From Circinella umbellata (lineage: Eukaryota > Mucoromycota > Mucoromycetes > Mucorales > Lichtheimiaceae), in contig JAIWNF010000047.1 of assembly GCA_025093555.1 (NCBI GenBank), positions 1 to 64,000 of the forward strand: DNA of 64,000 nucleotides, in the 5' to 3' direction. Shown here in pieces: positions 13,101 to 22,925 of the stretch. The position numbers and the translations under genes are program-made. The notes below the pieces were generated by a model. It saw only the letters and a program-made list of their open reading frames with translations. It did not search any database and had not been told where the DNA came from. The number at the start of each line of letters is the position of its first letter. The stretch's first letter is position 1.

Positions 13101-13639
13101 AAAATAGCAACCCTCTCAGTAAAACAATCACTCAAAAACGAGATGAAGAATTCCACACACGTGCGAAAAAACGAAAAACAATACGTTGTCTCCGTCAAAA
13201 ACGCATGATAGACCCGATTCTTTACCTGCCAGCTTTTCCACGTGACCGTCACCGATTGATTAAATGGCGAATGCATTGGCTGCCCTCCTATCCGCTCAAG
13301 AACTGCCGCTGTGGGGCTTCTGCTGCCAAAAGAGAACATTATGATTTTTGCCCACTCTTACTTACGCTTCTCGACGACCTCAAGAGTGCTTTTGGCGATA
13401 TTCCAGCACTACCACAAGAACAACAACCTCTGGACTACATACTCAACCACTTACCACGGTCTGAATTTGGTCTGACTGTAGGTAAATGGCAAACGGTTTG
13501 GCCAGCTCTTATACGTGTCTTACGCGAAATTGACTACTTGAGCCATCCAAATGACGATTTTGACATGGACGAACCAGCACCAGAGGATGCTATGGATATC
13601 CCCATCTCCTCTCCTACCCATCCCCCACATCTAAACTAG
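10190..13639 (+). pseudogene. LINE ORF2: AP-like endonuclease and reverse transcriptase, three nonsense codons
   Basis: A single frame of about 1150 codons is interrupted by TAA at 10880, TAA at 12440 and TAG at 13046; no frameshift is needed. The endonuclease domain has ITEAF, GQGGISLLV, LGDLNAR, IIDLF and STHHHL, matching the catalytic Glu, Asn, Asp and His positions of APE-type nucleases. The reverse transcriptase has IPIFKKGDPT, NYRPISLTS, AYLDIRSAYDAVDRD, GVLQGSILSPLLY and the catalytic LLYADDVALIG. The C-terminal region carries a Cys/His motif (CRCGA followed by H and C, about 13305-13350). All three stops could derive from CAA or CAG by a single C-to-T change. ORF2 makes the nick and copies the RNA at the target; this copy cannot make full-length protein. 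Confidence 0.9.
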
Positions 13640-13911
13640 AATACCTTATATATTACTCTCTTTGCAGCTCCATTCCTGCTTCCCTTCTTTTTTCTCAATT
13701 TTTCTCTTTCTCTTCAGCCACACCAAACAGCCTTTGCTCTCACCAATTTAACTTTTTCCCATACTGGGTTTTTTCAGTTTTAATTTCTACCCCTATTTCA
13801 TATGTATATATACAATTGCTCTTAATCATACCGTACCGCAAGGAAGCGACCACAGGCCTATAGGCGAAGGTCCATCAGTCTTCCATCATAATAAATTTAA
13901 AAATTTTAACC

Positions 13912-13923
13912 TACTCAATTGTT
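13912..13923. repeat. Right target-site duplication of the LINE
   Basis: TACTCAATTGTT is identical to 8598-8609. Confidence 0.9.
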
Positions 13924-15585
13924 CCATTTCATACGGCGTAAAGCTAAAAAATAATAATGTTTAGTTTTAATTGAAGAAAAACAGAATGAAATGCGTCTAA
14001 AAAAGTATGTACTTACTCCAAATATTGATCCGTATTCTCGTCCTGCTCTTCTTCCATACTGTAGGTTTCTATTTGTGTGCAACCGTAAGAATGTATTATT
14101 TCCAAGTTTATACTATTCATATTTCTTCTCTTACCTGTTTCAATAATTTCTTGATCTTCCCGTTTCTCAACATGAGTTACTGCTACTGTTATTTTCAATA
14201 TTTTAAGATCGATACCTTCCTGCTTACCTGTTTCTAATGGTACTTGTAAACTAGATCCATCTAATACTCCATCGATTTCTGCGCCCAATTTTTCTTGATA
14301 ATCAGCATATACTTTTCGCGCACCATTCATTAAAATGTTCCATGCTTCACATAATAAGTGATTAGTTGCCCAACTCTTTTCGCATAAAACCAAAGTTAAT
14401 TCCAGTTTCGTCTAATACGGCTGCTTCAAGTGCAGCAATGGCTGTTTCACGATCCTTGTCGCTTAAGGATGCCCAAGACACTAGAGCTGTCGGTCGAGCA
14501 ATAAAATGAGATTGTTCACTAATGGAATCCATCATTTGGATAACGTCAGTGCCATTTTGTGTTTTTATTTTTGCTGTTGAGTAAAATTCGACGTTTTTCA
14601 GCAACTGTTTCCAATACAGGACTTCTCTCTTTTAATACTATGTTATAATAAGCTTCAGCTGTCATGTTTTCCATGTTTTCATCACTACTTTGGATAACTA
14701 AAGAAACAATATGTTCTTTCTTAATAGTCATTTTGTTAAAAACTCTTCTTCCTTCTATTACTTGAACAATGCGTGGGGCTGGAATGATGCCGAGACATTA
14801 TTGATTATTTGAATCTGTTACTGGTGATTGATCACTTGAAGGAACATCGTTTTGTGCGTTTGATTGTGAATCCTCTATGGCTTTTCTAATATTATTGAGC
14901 ATACGTACAATTTCTTCGTTGTGAACATCATAATGATCTTTGAATTGATAAAATCTCTCCTGATGTTATTGAGTGCATTGTTGTTATATCAATCAATTAT
15001 AATAAAATAAAAGAGACGTTAAAAAGTCAACGAGACCCAAAAGAACAATAATTGAACTGAAGTTTATTAAAATAAAATATTATCTCTATTTATATGAATC
15101 TTATTATCAGTGGGATATATTGATATGTGTATATGTAAGATTTATATTTGTCATGGCCATGTGAATTATGAATATAAGATTAATGATATTAAGATTAGAC
15201 TTTGAGCAGTTGACGATATGATATATCTACGCAGCTGTAACCTTATATCATTATAGAAGACGGACTTCTGTGTTCTTATAAATCATGGTCCAAATAGGGA
15301 AATACACGAAATGTCAGCAAAGCATAATTAAAGATACGCTATACTTTAATAATTATAATGACAAATAATTATCTTTATGAATAATATGTGTTGGATACAA
15401 AAATCGTATACAGTTTTTACATCTTTGGTAAAATTTGTTATTTGACAACGTACTTCGACCATCTCTTGTAGTGTATTTAATTTTGGAGGCATTGTTCAAG
15501 AGGGAAAAAAAATCAACTTTATTCATCTAAAATACACAATAGTATGAAACAAGAAATAACTAGAAAGTACTATGAATCTGGTATA

Positions 15586-15864
15586 CAGTGGGTATATTCC
15601 TGGTAAAACTTAGTTTAAACTGAAATTTACCAAATTTTACAAACAGATTCCTGTAAATAATGGTGCTTTTAAGGTGAAGCTTGGTATATATTAGGTAGAA
15701 CCATTATTTACCTATTATAAACTAAGCATAACCAAGCTTTACTGGAAAATACCATAAAAAACCCCAATTTAACCCATCAATTTTTTTTACCATGCACTGG
15801 TATTTTACCAAGTATATAAAAAATATTTAAGAGATGATACTACTGGTTTAGCGAATACTTACTG
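15586..15864. mobile_element. MITE-like element 2 of the CAGTGGGT family
   Basis: The element is 279 bp, begins CAGTGGGTATATTCCTGG after TA, and ends GGTTTAGCGAATACTTACTG before TA. The ends are imperfect inverted repeats and resemble those of the element at 7404-8127. There is no coding capacity. Confidence 0.6.
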
Positions 15865-16265
15865 TACAATTGCCCTTGATGATAATACAATGATTACTTG
15901 TACTTGTCCTGATTTTGTACAGAGAGGTGCAATGTGTAAGCATATGTACTTCACAGGTTTGAGAATGTGAACTTGCCTATAGTCCAATTTTCATTACCCC
16001 TCCCATTATTGGTATCTGAAGATCAAATTAGACCTCCTTCACAAGATGCATTATTTGAAGAAAGCTTAGCAAGATTTCATCAAGTATCCGAAAGATTATC
16101 TGAGCAAGCACAGAGAGTTGATGCAAACAATTATTCGTCTGTTGCAGCTCGTTATCTGAATCAAGTGTCTCAGTGCCTTAAGAATTCATGGTCAATATCG
16201 AAGACCTGGGAGAAAAGTAGATCAGCCTAAGAAGGAAATCACCAAAATAGATTTTAAACTGTTTG
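15865..16265 (+). pseudogene. MULE-type transposase 1, C-terminal SWIM zinc finger (displaced 3' part)
   Basis: The reading frame resumes exactly where the 5' part stops at 7403. It continues with ITCTCPDFVQRGAMCKHMYF, a classic SWIM finger (CxC, then CxH), followed after a -1 shift near 15957 by a 90-residue helical tail (ALFEESLARFHQVSERLSEQ) and a basic end. SWIM fingers at this place are characteristic of MULE transposases. The ATG at 15967 is internal and not a gene start. Confidence 0.85.
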
Positions 16266-16654
16266 TTTTTCAAACATATAAAATGACTTAGACTTTTTTT
16301 TTAATTTTTGGTGACTATTGCTTTTTTGAAATCTGAGACTTTTTTACAGAGGGCACTTTCTATTGTTATGCAACTAAATTTGCAGCAACTGTCTGATGTT
16401 GCAGAGCTATTACATGTGATTATGTAAGTTGTTGTATAATTGGTTGATTCTTGAAAAAACGTAATAGAAATGAGAATATTCGTATATGAATAAATATTCA
16501 AAATATATATATTATGTGTGCTTAAAAAATAATACGAATCCAGGTTTGGAAAAGATATGAATGATTTGAGTAGAGTTGGCACTAATATCGGCTTTTATGA
16601 CAGTTGAATGAAAAATACACATTGTTTCGACTTGAAATTGTTTGTTTGATAATT
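16266..16654. other. AT-rich flank with no recognised gene
   Basis: This is probably the 3' flank of MULE 1. I could not identify its terminal inverted repeat or a 9-bp target duplication. Confidence 0.3.
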
Positions 16655-17010
16655 TTATTGATCTACCACTTCTGTTGCACCTTCATGTATATCTAAACCA
16701 CAAATAGAAAGGAAATATGGAATCAGACCCCACGATCAAAGACAACAAGCTAACAACAGCTTGATCGATGTCTTACCTAAGTAATCAGCTATTGAAGAGC
16801 CCACATATTTTGGTGGAATATGTTCCTTCATCAATTGCGCTTCAACTTTTTTCACTACATAAAGATTATCCTATATACACAAAAATAGAAACATAATTTA
16901 TGTTTTTTTTTTCTTTTTTACATTTGTATTATATACTCACATTTAATTTTGCAAGTAGTTCCAGGTATTCTAGCATATAATATCGATAAGTCCAAGTTGT
17001 GGGTATATTG
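16655..17010 (-). pseudogene. Three 3'-terminal exons of an unidentified gene, cut off by a Harbinger-like element
   Basis: The minus-strand exons have correct splice sites and phase. 17010-16941 reads IPTTWTYRYYMLEYLELLA and ends at GTGAGT. 16870-16777 reads DNLYVVKKVEAQLMKEH and on to SSIADYL, ending at GTAAGA. 16692-16655 reads IHEGATEVVDQ and a stop. The coding sequence stops upstream at 17016, where the transposon terminus begins, so the 5' part is lost or elsewhere. The final intron is shared with the remnant at 3990-4140, so this belongs to a repeated family. No domain was recognised. Confidence 0.5.
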
Positions 17011-17104
17011 GATAATGGCCACTAGTTGCTAAACATAGTACTCAGTTGAGTTTATAAAATTGTGATAGTTTTATCATCTAGATATAATTAAAAAAATTGA
17101 ATTT

Positions 17105-19035
17105 TTCTATAATATGAAAATAATATTAATCATGAAGTTAATAAAATTATTATAAATGACTGGCAATTCTTAAATAATAACTGGCCTATGATGTATAATA
17201 AATATAAACATAAAACAGAGCTTAAAAATATAGAATTAATTAATGATATTAAAATAGAATTAAAAATAAAATTGGGTATATTGCTGTCTTGTTTTTTCTT
17301 ACTATATTATATGGTACTTGTAAATATCTAGTTCCATATATAGTGAATTAGAAAAAGGATTAGTAATATTATATCACTTAGTATGTGGCGAAACAGGTCA
17401 ATATATGAATCGATATATGAAGTATTCTTCACTTATGCTGTATATCAAAGTTTTGAATGAATAATTATATAAGTTTAAATAAAAAAGTTGATGAATTTTT
17501 ATCAAAAATGTTTTCATCTCCAAAATTATTAGTTTATAGTGCATTGAAACAAAATCCTAAACAATTCAAGCATGTAACATTAATTATAGATGGACATGAT
17601 TCTAAAATTAACTATATTGATACAAATATTAAAAGGGAATAATTATACTCTTATAAGTTAAAAAAACCTGGATGTAGAACCCAAATTATTTGTGATATGA
17701 ATGAAATGGTTTTATGGGTATCTAAAAGTGAATTTTGTAGTGAAAGTTCTCATGGTAATATGTTTTTAAATATAAAGTTATATAATAAATTGCATATTAC
17801 AGATTGTGTAGCTATGGATGGAGGTTATCCATTATCTTTAAATCAATTTTATCAAATTTCAAAAGAAAAAGGAAAGTCGTACTCAGATGATAACTTTATA
17901 TATCCTATTAAAAAAGATATTGGTGTTGATTTAACTTATCATGAGGCCCATTATAATGAAGTTTTTGGAAGTTTTCGATCTAATTGTGATATTCCTACCC
18001 ACCATCAAAAATAAATAATAATAATATATACCGATCTAACTCAAACATAATAATATCGGTTACTTTCCAATTATACCATATTAAACAAATCATACCAAAT
18101 GAAACATATAAAAATAATAATATATCAATCATAATCATACACCAATAGTAATAATAATATAAAACATATTATATATCAATATACTGAAACTAAAACAACA
18201 AGTGAACCGATCATCATAAGAGAGGAAAATTATATAGTAAAGAGGAATATAAATATAGACTTAGAATTAAATAATATCATATAAAATTATCTTTTATCTT
18301 AATACTTTATTTCATATAATAAAAGAACTAATTGATTCTCACAAGACTTCTACTTTGTTATCGATTTCTATTTATTCTTATTTAACTTACCTTATTTACT
18401 TACTTCCCATCCATACGTACGACACTACTATTGAAAATCAGTAGGCAGTAAATTTAATCGATTTAATAATAATCATAAGGCTACAAAATGCACGATATAA
18501 AACATTACACTTTACAATTTAAAGTAGCTTGTTTATTAAAAAACATGCATAAATTTGTAGATGATTTTGGTATTAATATTCAACCTCATCATTAATTATA
18601 GAAAACTAAAGGCTTTACTTTTCCTATTGAAGAGAAAATAATAGATATTGTTATATCAAATGAAATTAAAGTTAAAGAAAAAACTAAACGAATAGAAGAA
18701 CTATAACAGAAATTACTATCAATGGAACTAAACAATAATGATGATAATGTAATTAGTGAAAATCAAATGGAGATTGATAATAATAGCTCTGATTCTGAAT
18801 TAGATGTTCTAAAGGAATATAATGGAATAAAAGAAAAAGAAATAAACGTAAAAATAAAGTTACTGATATAAATAAATTTAGAAATAATAATAAAAATGTA
18901 TATGAAATTAAACGTATCATTAGTCATAAAGCTATTGATAATGAATATCAGCTTTTAATTAAATGGAAAGATTATCCTGATACGTAATGATAATAGTTGA
19001 ATTTCTATTAATAAATTCAATCAAAAAGATATGTT
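17105..19035 (+). pseudogene. Harbinger-like DDE transposase with C-terminal chromodomain, copy A
   Basis: The blocks read ELEKGLVILYHLVCGET (helical N-terminal region), LIIDGHDSKINYID (first acidic site, about 17580), DCVAMDGGYPL (second Asp, about 17800) and HYNEVFGSFRS (the Glu region, about 17950). The solo LTR cuts the gene right after FGSFRS, and the sequence resumes at 18425 with the family's continuation. Next come MHDIKHYTLQFKVACLL, a charged linker and a chromodomain (EYQLLIKWKDYPD, about 18940-18985). Several stops and frameshifts are present. At about 18457 this copy keeps CGA where copies B and D share TGA. The D-D-E arrangement and E..FG signature resemble the PIF/Harbinger DDE_Tnp_4 fold. 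Confidence 0.75.
17985..18424. mobile_element. Solo LTR 1 (440 bp)
   Basis: The insert starts TGTGATATTCC and ends CGTACGACA, the canonical TG...CA of an LTR. It is flanked by CTAAT (17980-17984) and CTACT (18425-18429). The uninterrupted copies B and D have CTACT here, so this is a 5-bp target duplication with one later change. No internal retrotransposon sequence remains, consistent with LTR-LTR recombination. Confidence 0.85.
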
Positions 19036-19161
19036 AAAAAAGTATGCTAATCAAAACCAATTAGTAATTACTTTAAATTAATTTGATACTCTACCCTATA
19101 TATCATTAAAATAAAATTACCAGTAACATTTATAAAAAGACGCGATATGTCTTTTTTTTTC

Positions 19162-19384
19162 TTATTGATTAAATATTTTTTCTATAATACTTCCTAAATG
19201 TATATTCCCATTGTTACATATATTGATTTTCTTTTGTTTTCTCTTCTTTATCTTCTTTATATTGTTTTTTTCTTTATTTATTTTTTTTTGTTCGTTTTTT
19301 TGGTATATGCAATTACGATGTTGAGAACATTTATAATCTGGCTGATTATCATCTATATTCGTTCTTATTTTTCGATGGCACATA
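19162..19384 (-). pseudogene. Harbinger-like element ORF2, C-terminal half (split)
   Basis: Reading leftward from 19384, this encodes CHRKIRTNIDDNQPDYKCSQ and a Lys/Asn-rich tail, as in the complete ORF2 at 39990-40440. The upstream half is missing. At 19383-19384 the sequence is TA and the pogo-like terminus starts next. The corresponding N-terminal half, broken at the same TA, is at 49046-49361. Confidence 0.75.
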
Positions 19385-19860
19385 CAGAGGGTCCCCGTTA
19401 ATTTCATATCCGTTAATTTTCACACCTCAATAACTTCACCAAAAATCAAGGAATGGTAAAAATAACATAAGAAAATTTTCACATCCCCCTTAATTTCACT
19501 TTCACAACACTTAGCGGCATTGAATTCTTAACGGGTATCTAAATCAAAAAAAATTATGTGATAAATATAAGGATTGTAATTAAATTAGTATACAGGATGG
19601 GTTACTTTTTTTATTACGTCATTTACATGTTTTTTTTAAGAGTTTATTCAATGTTTATTCTCTTCTTGTTTTTCTCGTTTCAAGTCTTTGCATATAGTAC
19701 TAATATCAGGTGCCTCAAAAACAGCTTAAATTCATTTTTAGCCTATCATGCTAGCGATCGGTTTGTCATGGTTCGTGGGTAAAGTTTTTTTTTCTCAGCC
19801 ATAACCCTATACTGTTCAGTTGTCAAGCCAACATTGAATGTGGTTGCTGTCATTTTGGTT
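19385..19860 (-). mobile_element. Degenerate pogo-like element with transposase N-terminal remnant
   Basis: The terminus is CAGAGGGTCCCCGTTAATTT next to TA, resembling pogo/Tigger/Fot1 ends. On the minus strand from 19851 a short coding remnant starts MTATTFNVGLTTEQYRVMAE and, after two stops and a shift, gives APDISTICKDLKRE, reminiscent of the CENP-B/Psq helix-turn-helix at the N-terminus of pogo transposases. No catalytic domain remains. The right-hand end is not recognisable. Confidence 0.6.
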
Positions 19861-20865
19861 TGGTATATATAAAGCAAAAATATAGAAAGATGGAATAATA
19901 TAAAAAATAAAAAAAATAAATTATCTCTGCAGCTCTTGGGACTATTTTATATAGCTTTTTTTTTCAGAAAAAAAAAAGAGTTATAGACTTGCTCAAATAA
20001 AAAAGAGATAGTTACAAAAATGCATCAAGAGCGATCATATAGAAATACTATTGTCAAGTTTAAACTTGTCATAACAAGAAAATGTATAATCTTCCTCATA
20101 TGTTATAGTTTAAAAAATTCACTTTTCTCTTCACTGCTGCGATAACAAATTGACAACTAAAACTGGTGTCGTGCACATCAAGAAAACTTTTTTACATCGA
20201 TAAATCGATTTCAAGAATTTATCAGTAGAATGATTTCACACGGGTAAAAAAATAAATAAATACGATATTAAAAAACCAGAGCAAAATGATAATAAGGAAA
20301 TGAGTTACAGTAATATAATTTAAATACAACAAACGTAAACCTGTTTTATTTTGAATTGTGAATACCACAGATGTAGCGGCATGAAAACAGAAAATAATTG
20401 AACAAAGTGAATGAAATAACCATATATAATGATTAGATTCTTGATATAATCAATTAGTAAAGATTTGATAAAGTTTGATTACTGTAGCCGACGTGAATGT
20501 TTTTATACTAAATTTATAAGTAGATATATTTATTCAGCTATCATACAACAGATGTTCTTTATGTATTTTTATAGTGAGCACTGGTAATGTTATCGTATAT
20601 TACAACGTAATTGTTTATCAGGGTAATTCAAGTTCTTTTGAAATAATACATGTTAAGCGATAGTGATTTTATATATCGAAGTCTAGAGCAGAAGTATTAT
20701 GTCTGCAGGGAAAAAAAGGGCCGCGAAACTTTAGGAAAAAAAATAATGTTTAGAATATGTGTGCATAAAAAATAGAAAATAAGAAAGATTGTTTATGTAA
20801 GGGTTATGCTAGTTATGCTAATTAAACTATAAAAGCTTTATTATCCTTTTTGTTAACTTTAGGCC
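19861..20865. other. Gene-free AT-rich stretch
   Basis: No exon, terminal repeat or RNA gene was recognised. Composition is uniform and stop-dense. Confidence 0.35.
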
Positions 20866-21400
20866 CTGTTCTTCCTTTTTCTTCCACGTTCCATAATAAA
20901 TTCAAAATCAGTTTCAATTTCATTTAATGCAGAGGGAATAATAGACTTCGTATGTGGATGAATTGTAACAGTCTCGTACTAATATTCTTCAGCTTTGCGT
21001 CCTTCTGTGCTATCAGATCGTAAACCGATTTCATCTTCTTCGAAAACTGCACGGTTTGAAGGTCGTATATATGTTTCATCTCCAAAACGGTGTTGACTTT
21101 AGTGTACGTAGTTAGTCAAGACCAGCCGTTTTAAAGATAAAACAGCTGCCAATAATCTGGCAAATGAGGTGACATGATTTTCTTCTTTCGGCATGGTATA
21201 CGACCTATTTTATACGTAATGCTGTGTTCCTCTGAAATATATTCAGAGGCAATTATCACGAGTTCCACACCTTTCCATTGAAATTGGCAAGTTATGGACT
21301 TCAGATCTCTTCATAATGCTAACACTGCCAAGTTGATTTGTCCTGCATTTCCTAAGCGTCAGATATTGTAGTGCATTTTTCTTGGACAAAAATCTGCTTT
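20866..21400 (-). pseudogene. Remnant of an unidentified gene
   Basis: Two minus-strand coding-like blocks can be read. The first, about 21320-21130, reads ITCQFQWKGVELVIIASEYI and continues to GRIPCRKKKIMSPHLPDYWQ. The second, about 21105-20866, reads HRFGDETYIRPSNRAVFEED and ends in a basic ERGRKRKNRA. One in-frame TAG and a frameshift break it. No family was recognised; it may belong to the same pool of repeated decayed genes as family U. Confidence 0.35.
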
Positions 21401-21733
21401 CACACCTTTTAATGCTGAAGGTTTCGCTATTTGGTGAGTATTAGAAGTTAAATTTGAGCACCAAAAATTAAAATATGCTATCTTTTTGAAAGTGAGCCAT
21501 CCAATTTTGATCTTTGATTGTGTCAAAAGAGGATATGGGCTACCAAATATCATAATGAAAATGAAAATATGATTCAATCAAAACATATAAGTATTTGTTA
21601 TTTATATTTACAGATATAACCATATAGAGTAAATAGATATTTTTTCTTTTTCGCTTACCTCACAATTGTCTCCAATGAATGTTCGATTAAAGCTTGAACA
21701 GTCTTAGGTCAACCCCAGCAGCAGTGGTAAAAT

Positions 21734-22612
21734 TAGGGTTCTTAGTAGACCGATCCAGATCGGATTTTCGGAAATCCGGATTGAATCCGTAATCCGTAAT
21801 GCAAAAGAATCAATTAGATGAAAATTTAGGCTATATAGTAGATGTCACAGTATTTTTTCATGAGAGAAGGTGTTTTACAAGATTGTGTATGGTAGTCGTT
21901 TGAGATCGTTTAAGAAAAGTAAAATGTTGGTAATAGAGGTGCATTATTTTTAGATGCTTTTATTATTTTGGTTTGAAAAACATAATAGGAAATAAATAAG
22001 TTATAATAAAAAAAGAATTGTAGTAAAAAAAATTGTAGTAATAAAAAGTTATAATAATGGGAAAAAAGAAGTTACAATGGGAAAAGAAAGTTATAGTTGG
22101 AAAAAAATTATAGTGGGAAAGTTATAGAAGGAAAAAAAAAGTTATAGTGGGGGCGAGTAGTGTGCTGAAGAAAAAAGAGGTATAAGTTTACCTTTTCTGT
22201 TTTACAACCAAATAAAAGTTCATAATTCTCTTTATCATTACTAGATTAATAAAAATAATAATTAAGTTCATTAATCTCTGTTTTTTTAACTTCAATTTTA
22301 TATTAAAGCCATTACTACTTTTCTTTTCAACTGCTCTATTCAAGTATATAATAATATACAAAAACTTACTCTCTTCTTTATTTGAATATATTTATACCTT
22401 ACCACAGCATTGTTAAAACTTTGATCCATTACTCTAATTATAATGACGGATCAGAAAAATCCGACAGATCCATAGATCTCAATCCGTTTACAATCCGGAT
22501 TGTAGAATTACGATCCAAATCCGATCTGAATCCGTTGAGAACAATCCAAATCCGATCCAATCCGTATGAAAAACGGATCGGTTTATAAATCCACATTGTA
22601 CTAAGATCCCTA
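21734..22612. mobile_element. Non-autonomous element with ATCCG-rich subterminal repeats
   Basis: The ends are TAGGGTTCTTAGTA (left) and the reverse complement TAGGGATCTTAGTA (right), 13 of 14 matching. Just inside each end there are many short ATCCG / CGGAT motifs in both orientations (21757-21800 and 22443-22580). The interior is AT-rich and non-coding. TAGGG-type ends and subterminal repeats resemble hAT elements, but I could not find the 8-bp target duplication. Confidence 0.55.
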
Positions 22613-22779
22613 TTTTTATTATCCAAATGATTAGAATGTAATGTCACATATTATTATAATTATGGTATAATTGTTAATACGTTACTACGTATATAATTAT
22701 TATTGCAATTATTTCAATTATTTCTTGCTTTATACAGGATGAAAGTCTATTTTCTTGTTCCTCCTTTACATACGTAGAC

Positions 22780-22925
22780 CACACCATAAAAAAATCTTGT
22801 GAAATCCTTTGAAATCCTGTAAAATCATGTAAAAATCCTATGGACGAGAAATAAAAATGATATTGGTGTTGTAAACACTATAAAATCATGTGAAATCCTG
22901 TGAAATCATGTAAAAATCCTATGGA
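22780..22925. repeat. Short direct repeats (ATCCTGTGAAATC-like)
   Basis: Units such as AATCCTGTGAAATC and AAATCATGTAAAAATCCTAT are repeated. The latter block occurs at both ends of the interval, next to ATGGAC. The function is unknown. Confidence 0.6.

Larger units (their letters stand above)
8610..13911 (+). mobile_element. Full-length LINE (non-LTR retrotransposon)
   Basis: The element is 5302 bp between perfect 12-bp direct repeats. It starts GAGACGTAGTCGAG, has a GC-richer 5' leader, two ORFs that overlap by ATGA, and a roughly 270-bp 3' tail ending in an A/T-rich stretch. The order gag-like ORF1, AP-like endonuclease, reverse transcriptase, Cys/His motif fits an APE-type LINE; I do not assign a clade. 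It is inserted antisense in the last intron of the minus-strand gene 8438-15492. The perfect target duplication and only three nonsense codons in ORF2 suggest a relatively recent insertion. Confidence 0.92.
8438..15492 (-). pseudogene. Unidentified three-exon gene carried in the composite insertion
   Basis: On the minus strand exon 1 starts at 15492 (MPPKLNTLQEMVEVR) and ends at a GT donor near 15421. Exon 2 runs 14959-14017 and is bounded by CAG and GTAAGT. Exon 3 runs 8498-8438 and reads into PYVRRPLADLDQV and a stop, with codon phase kept across the splice. Exon 2 is helical and charged (RMLNNIRKAI; SWASLSDKDRETAIAALEAA; NFGFMRKE), with one in-frame TAA near 14799 and two apparent frameshifts near 14590 and 14375, so it is probably dead. 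The last intron is 5.5 kb only because it holds the LINE; without that it would be about 0.2 kb. No known domain was recognised. As the only gene inside the insertion apart from the LINE, it may be that element's own protein. Confidence 0.5.
7404..15864. mobile_element. 8.46-kb TA-flanked composite insertion inside MULE 1
   Basis: The ends CAATGAGTATTCGTTAGACC (left) and the reverse complement of the right end, CAGTAAGTATTCGCTAAACC, match over about 25 bp with mostly transition differences. Each abuts TA, and removing 7404-15864 plus one TA joins the MULE reading frame perfectly across the SWIM domain. The structure therefore behaves as one insertion. It contains two related MITE-like units at its ends (7404-8127 and 15586-15864), a minus-strand gene between them and a LINE in that gene. 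It may be a composite transposon mobilised by its outer ends, or a single element whose ends spawned the MITEs. I see no DDE transposase in it. Confidence 0.6.
17017..19384 (+). mobile_element. Harbinger-like chromodomain element, copy A
   Basis: The left terminus GGCCACTAGTTGCTAA is the reverse complement of the right terminus of copy B at 36938. The order is DDE transposase, chromodomain, then a convergent ORF2, as in the inverted copies at 34718-36938 and 39893-42602. It is interrupted by a solo LTR (17985-18424), and ORF2 is broken at 19384 by a pogo-like element. Confidence 0.75.

Noticed and set aside
10190..13639. Reassigned stop codons (TAA/TAG read as Gln) to explain the interrupted ORF2
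   Set aside because: The host-type genes after 50 kb use TAA normally and have no in-frame TAA or TAG; decay explains the LINE stops better.
16690..16780. Plus-strand open stretch starting SKPQIERKYGIRPHDQ
   Set aside because: The same bases form a GT-AG intron with kept phase in the minus-strand gene end 16655-17010, and the related copy at 3990-4140 has stops in this frame.
19198..19401. Plus-strand hydrophobic ORF (MYIPIVTYIDFLLFSLLYLL), repeated at 40388-39900 on the minus strand
   Set aside because: It is the antisense of the Lys/Asn-rich ORF2 tail of the Harbinger-like element.
22780..22925. Repeat-spacer pattern resembling a CRISPR array
   Set aside because: The units are irregular, there are no unique spacers of constant length, and the window is eukaryotic.
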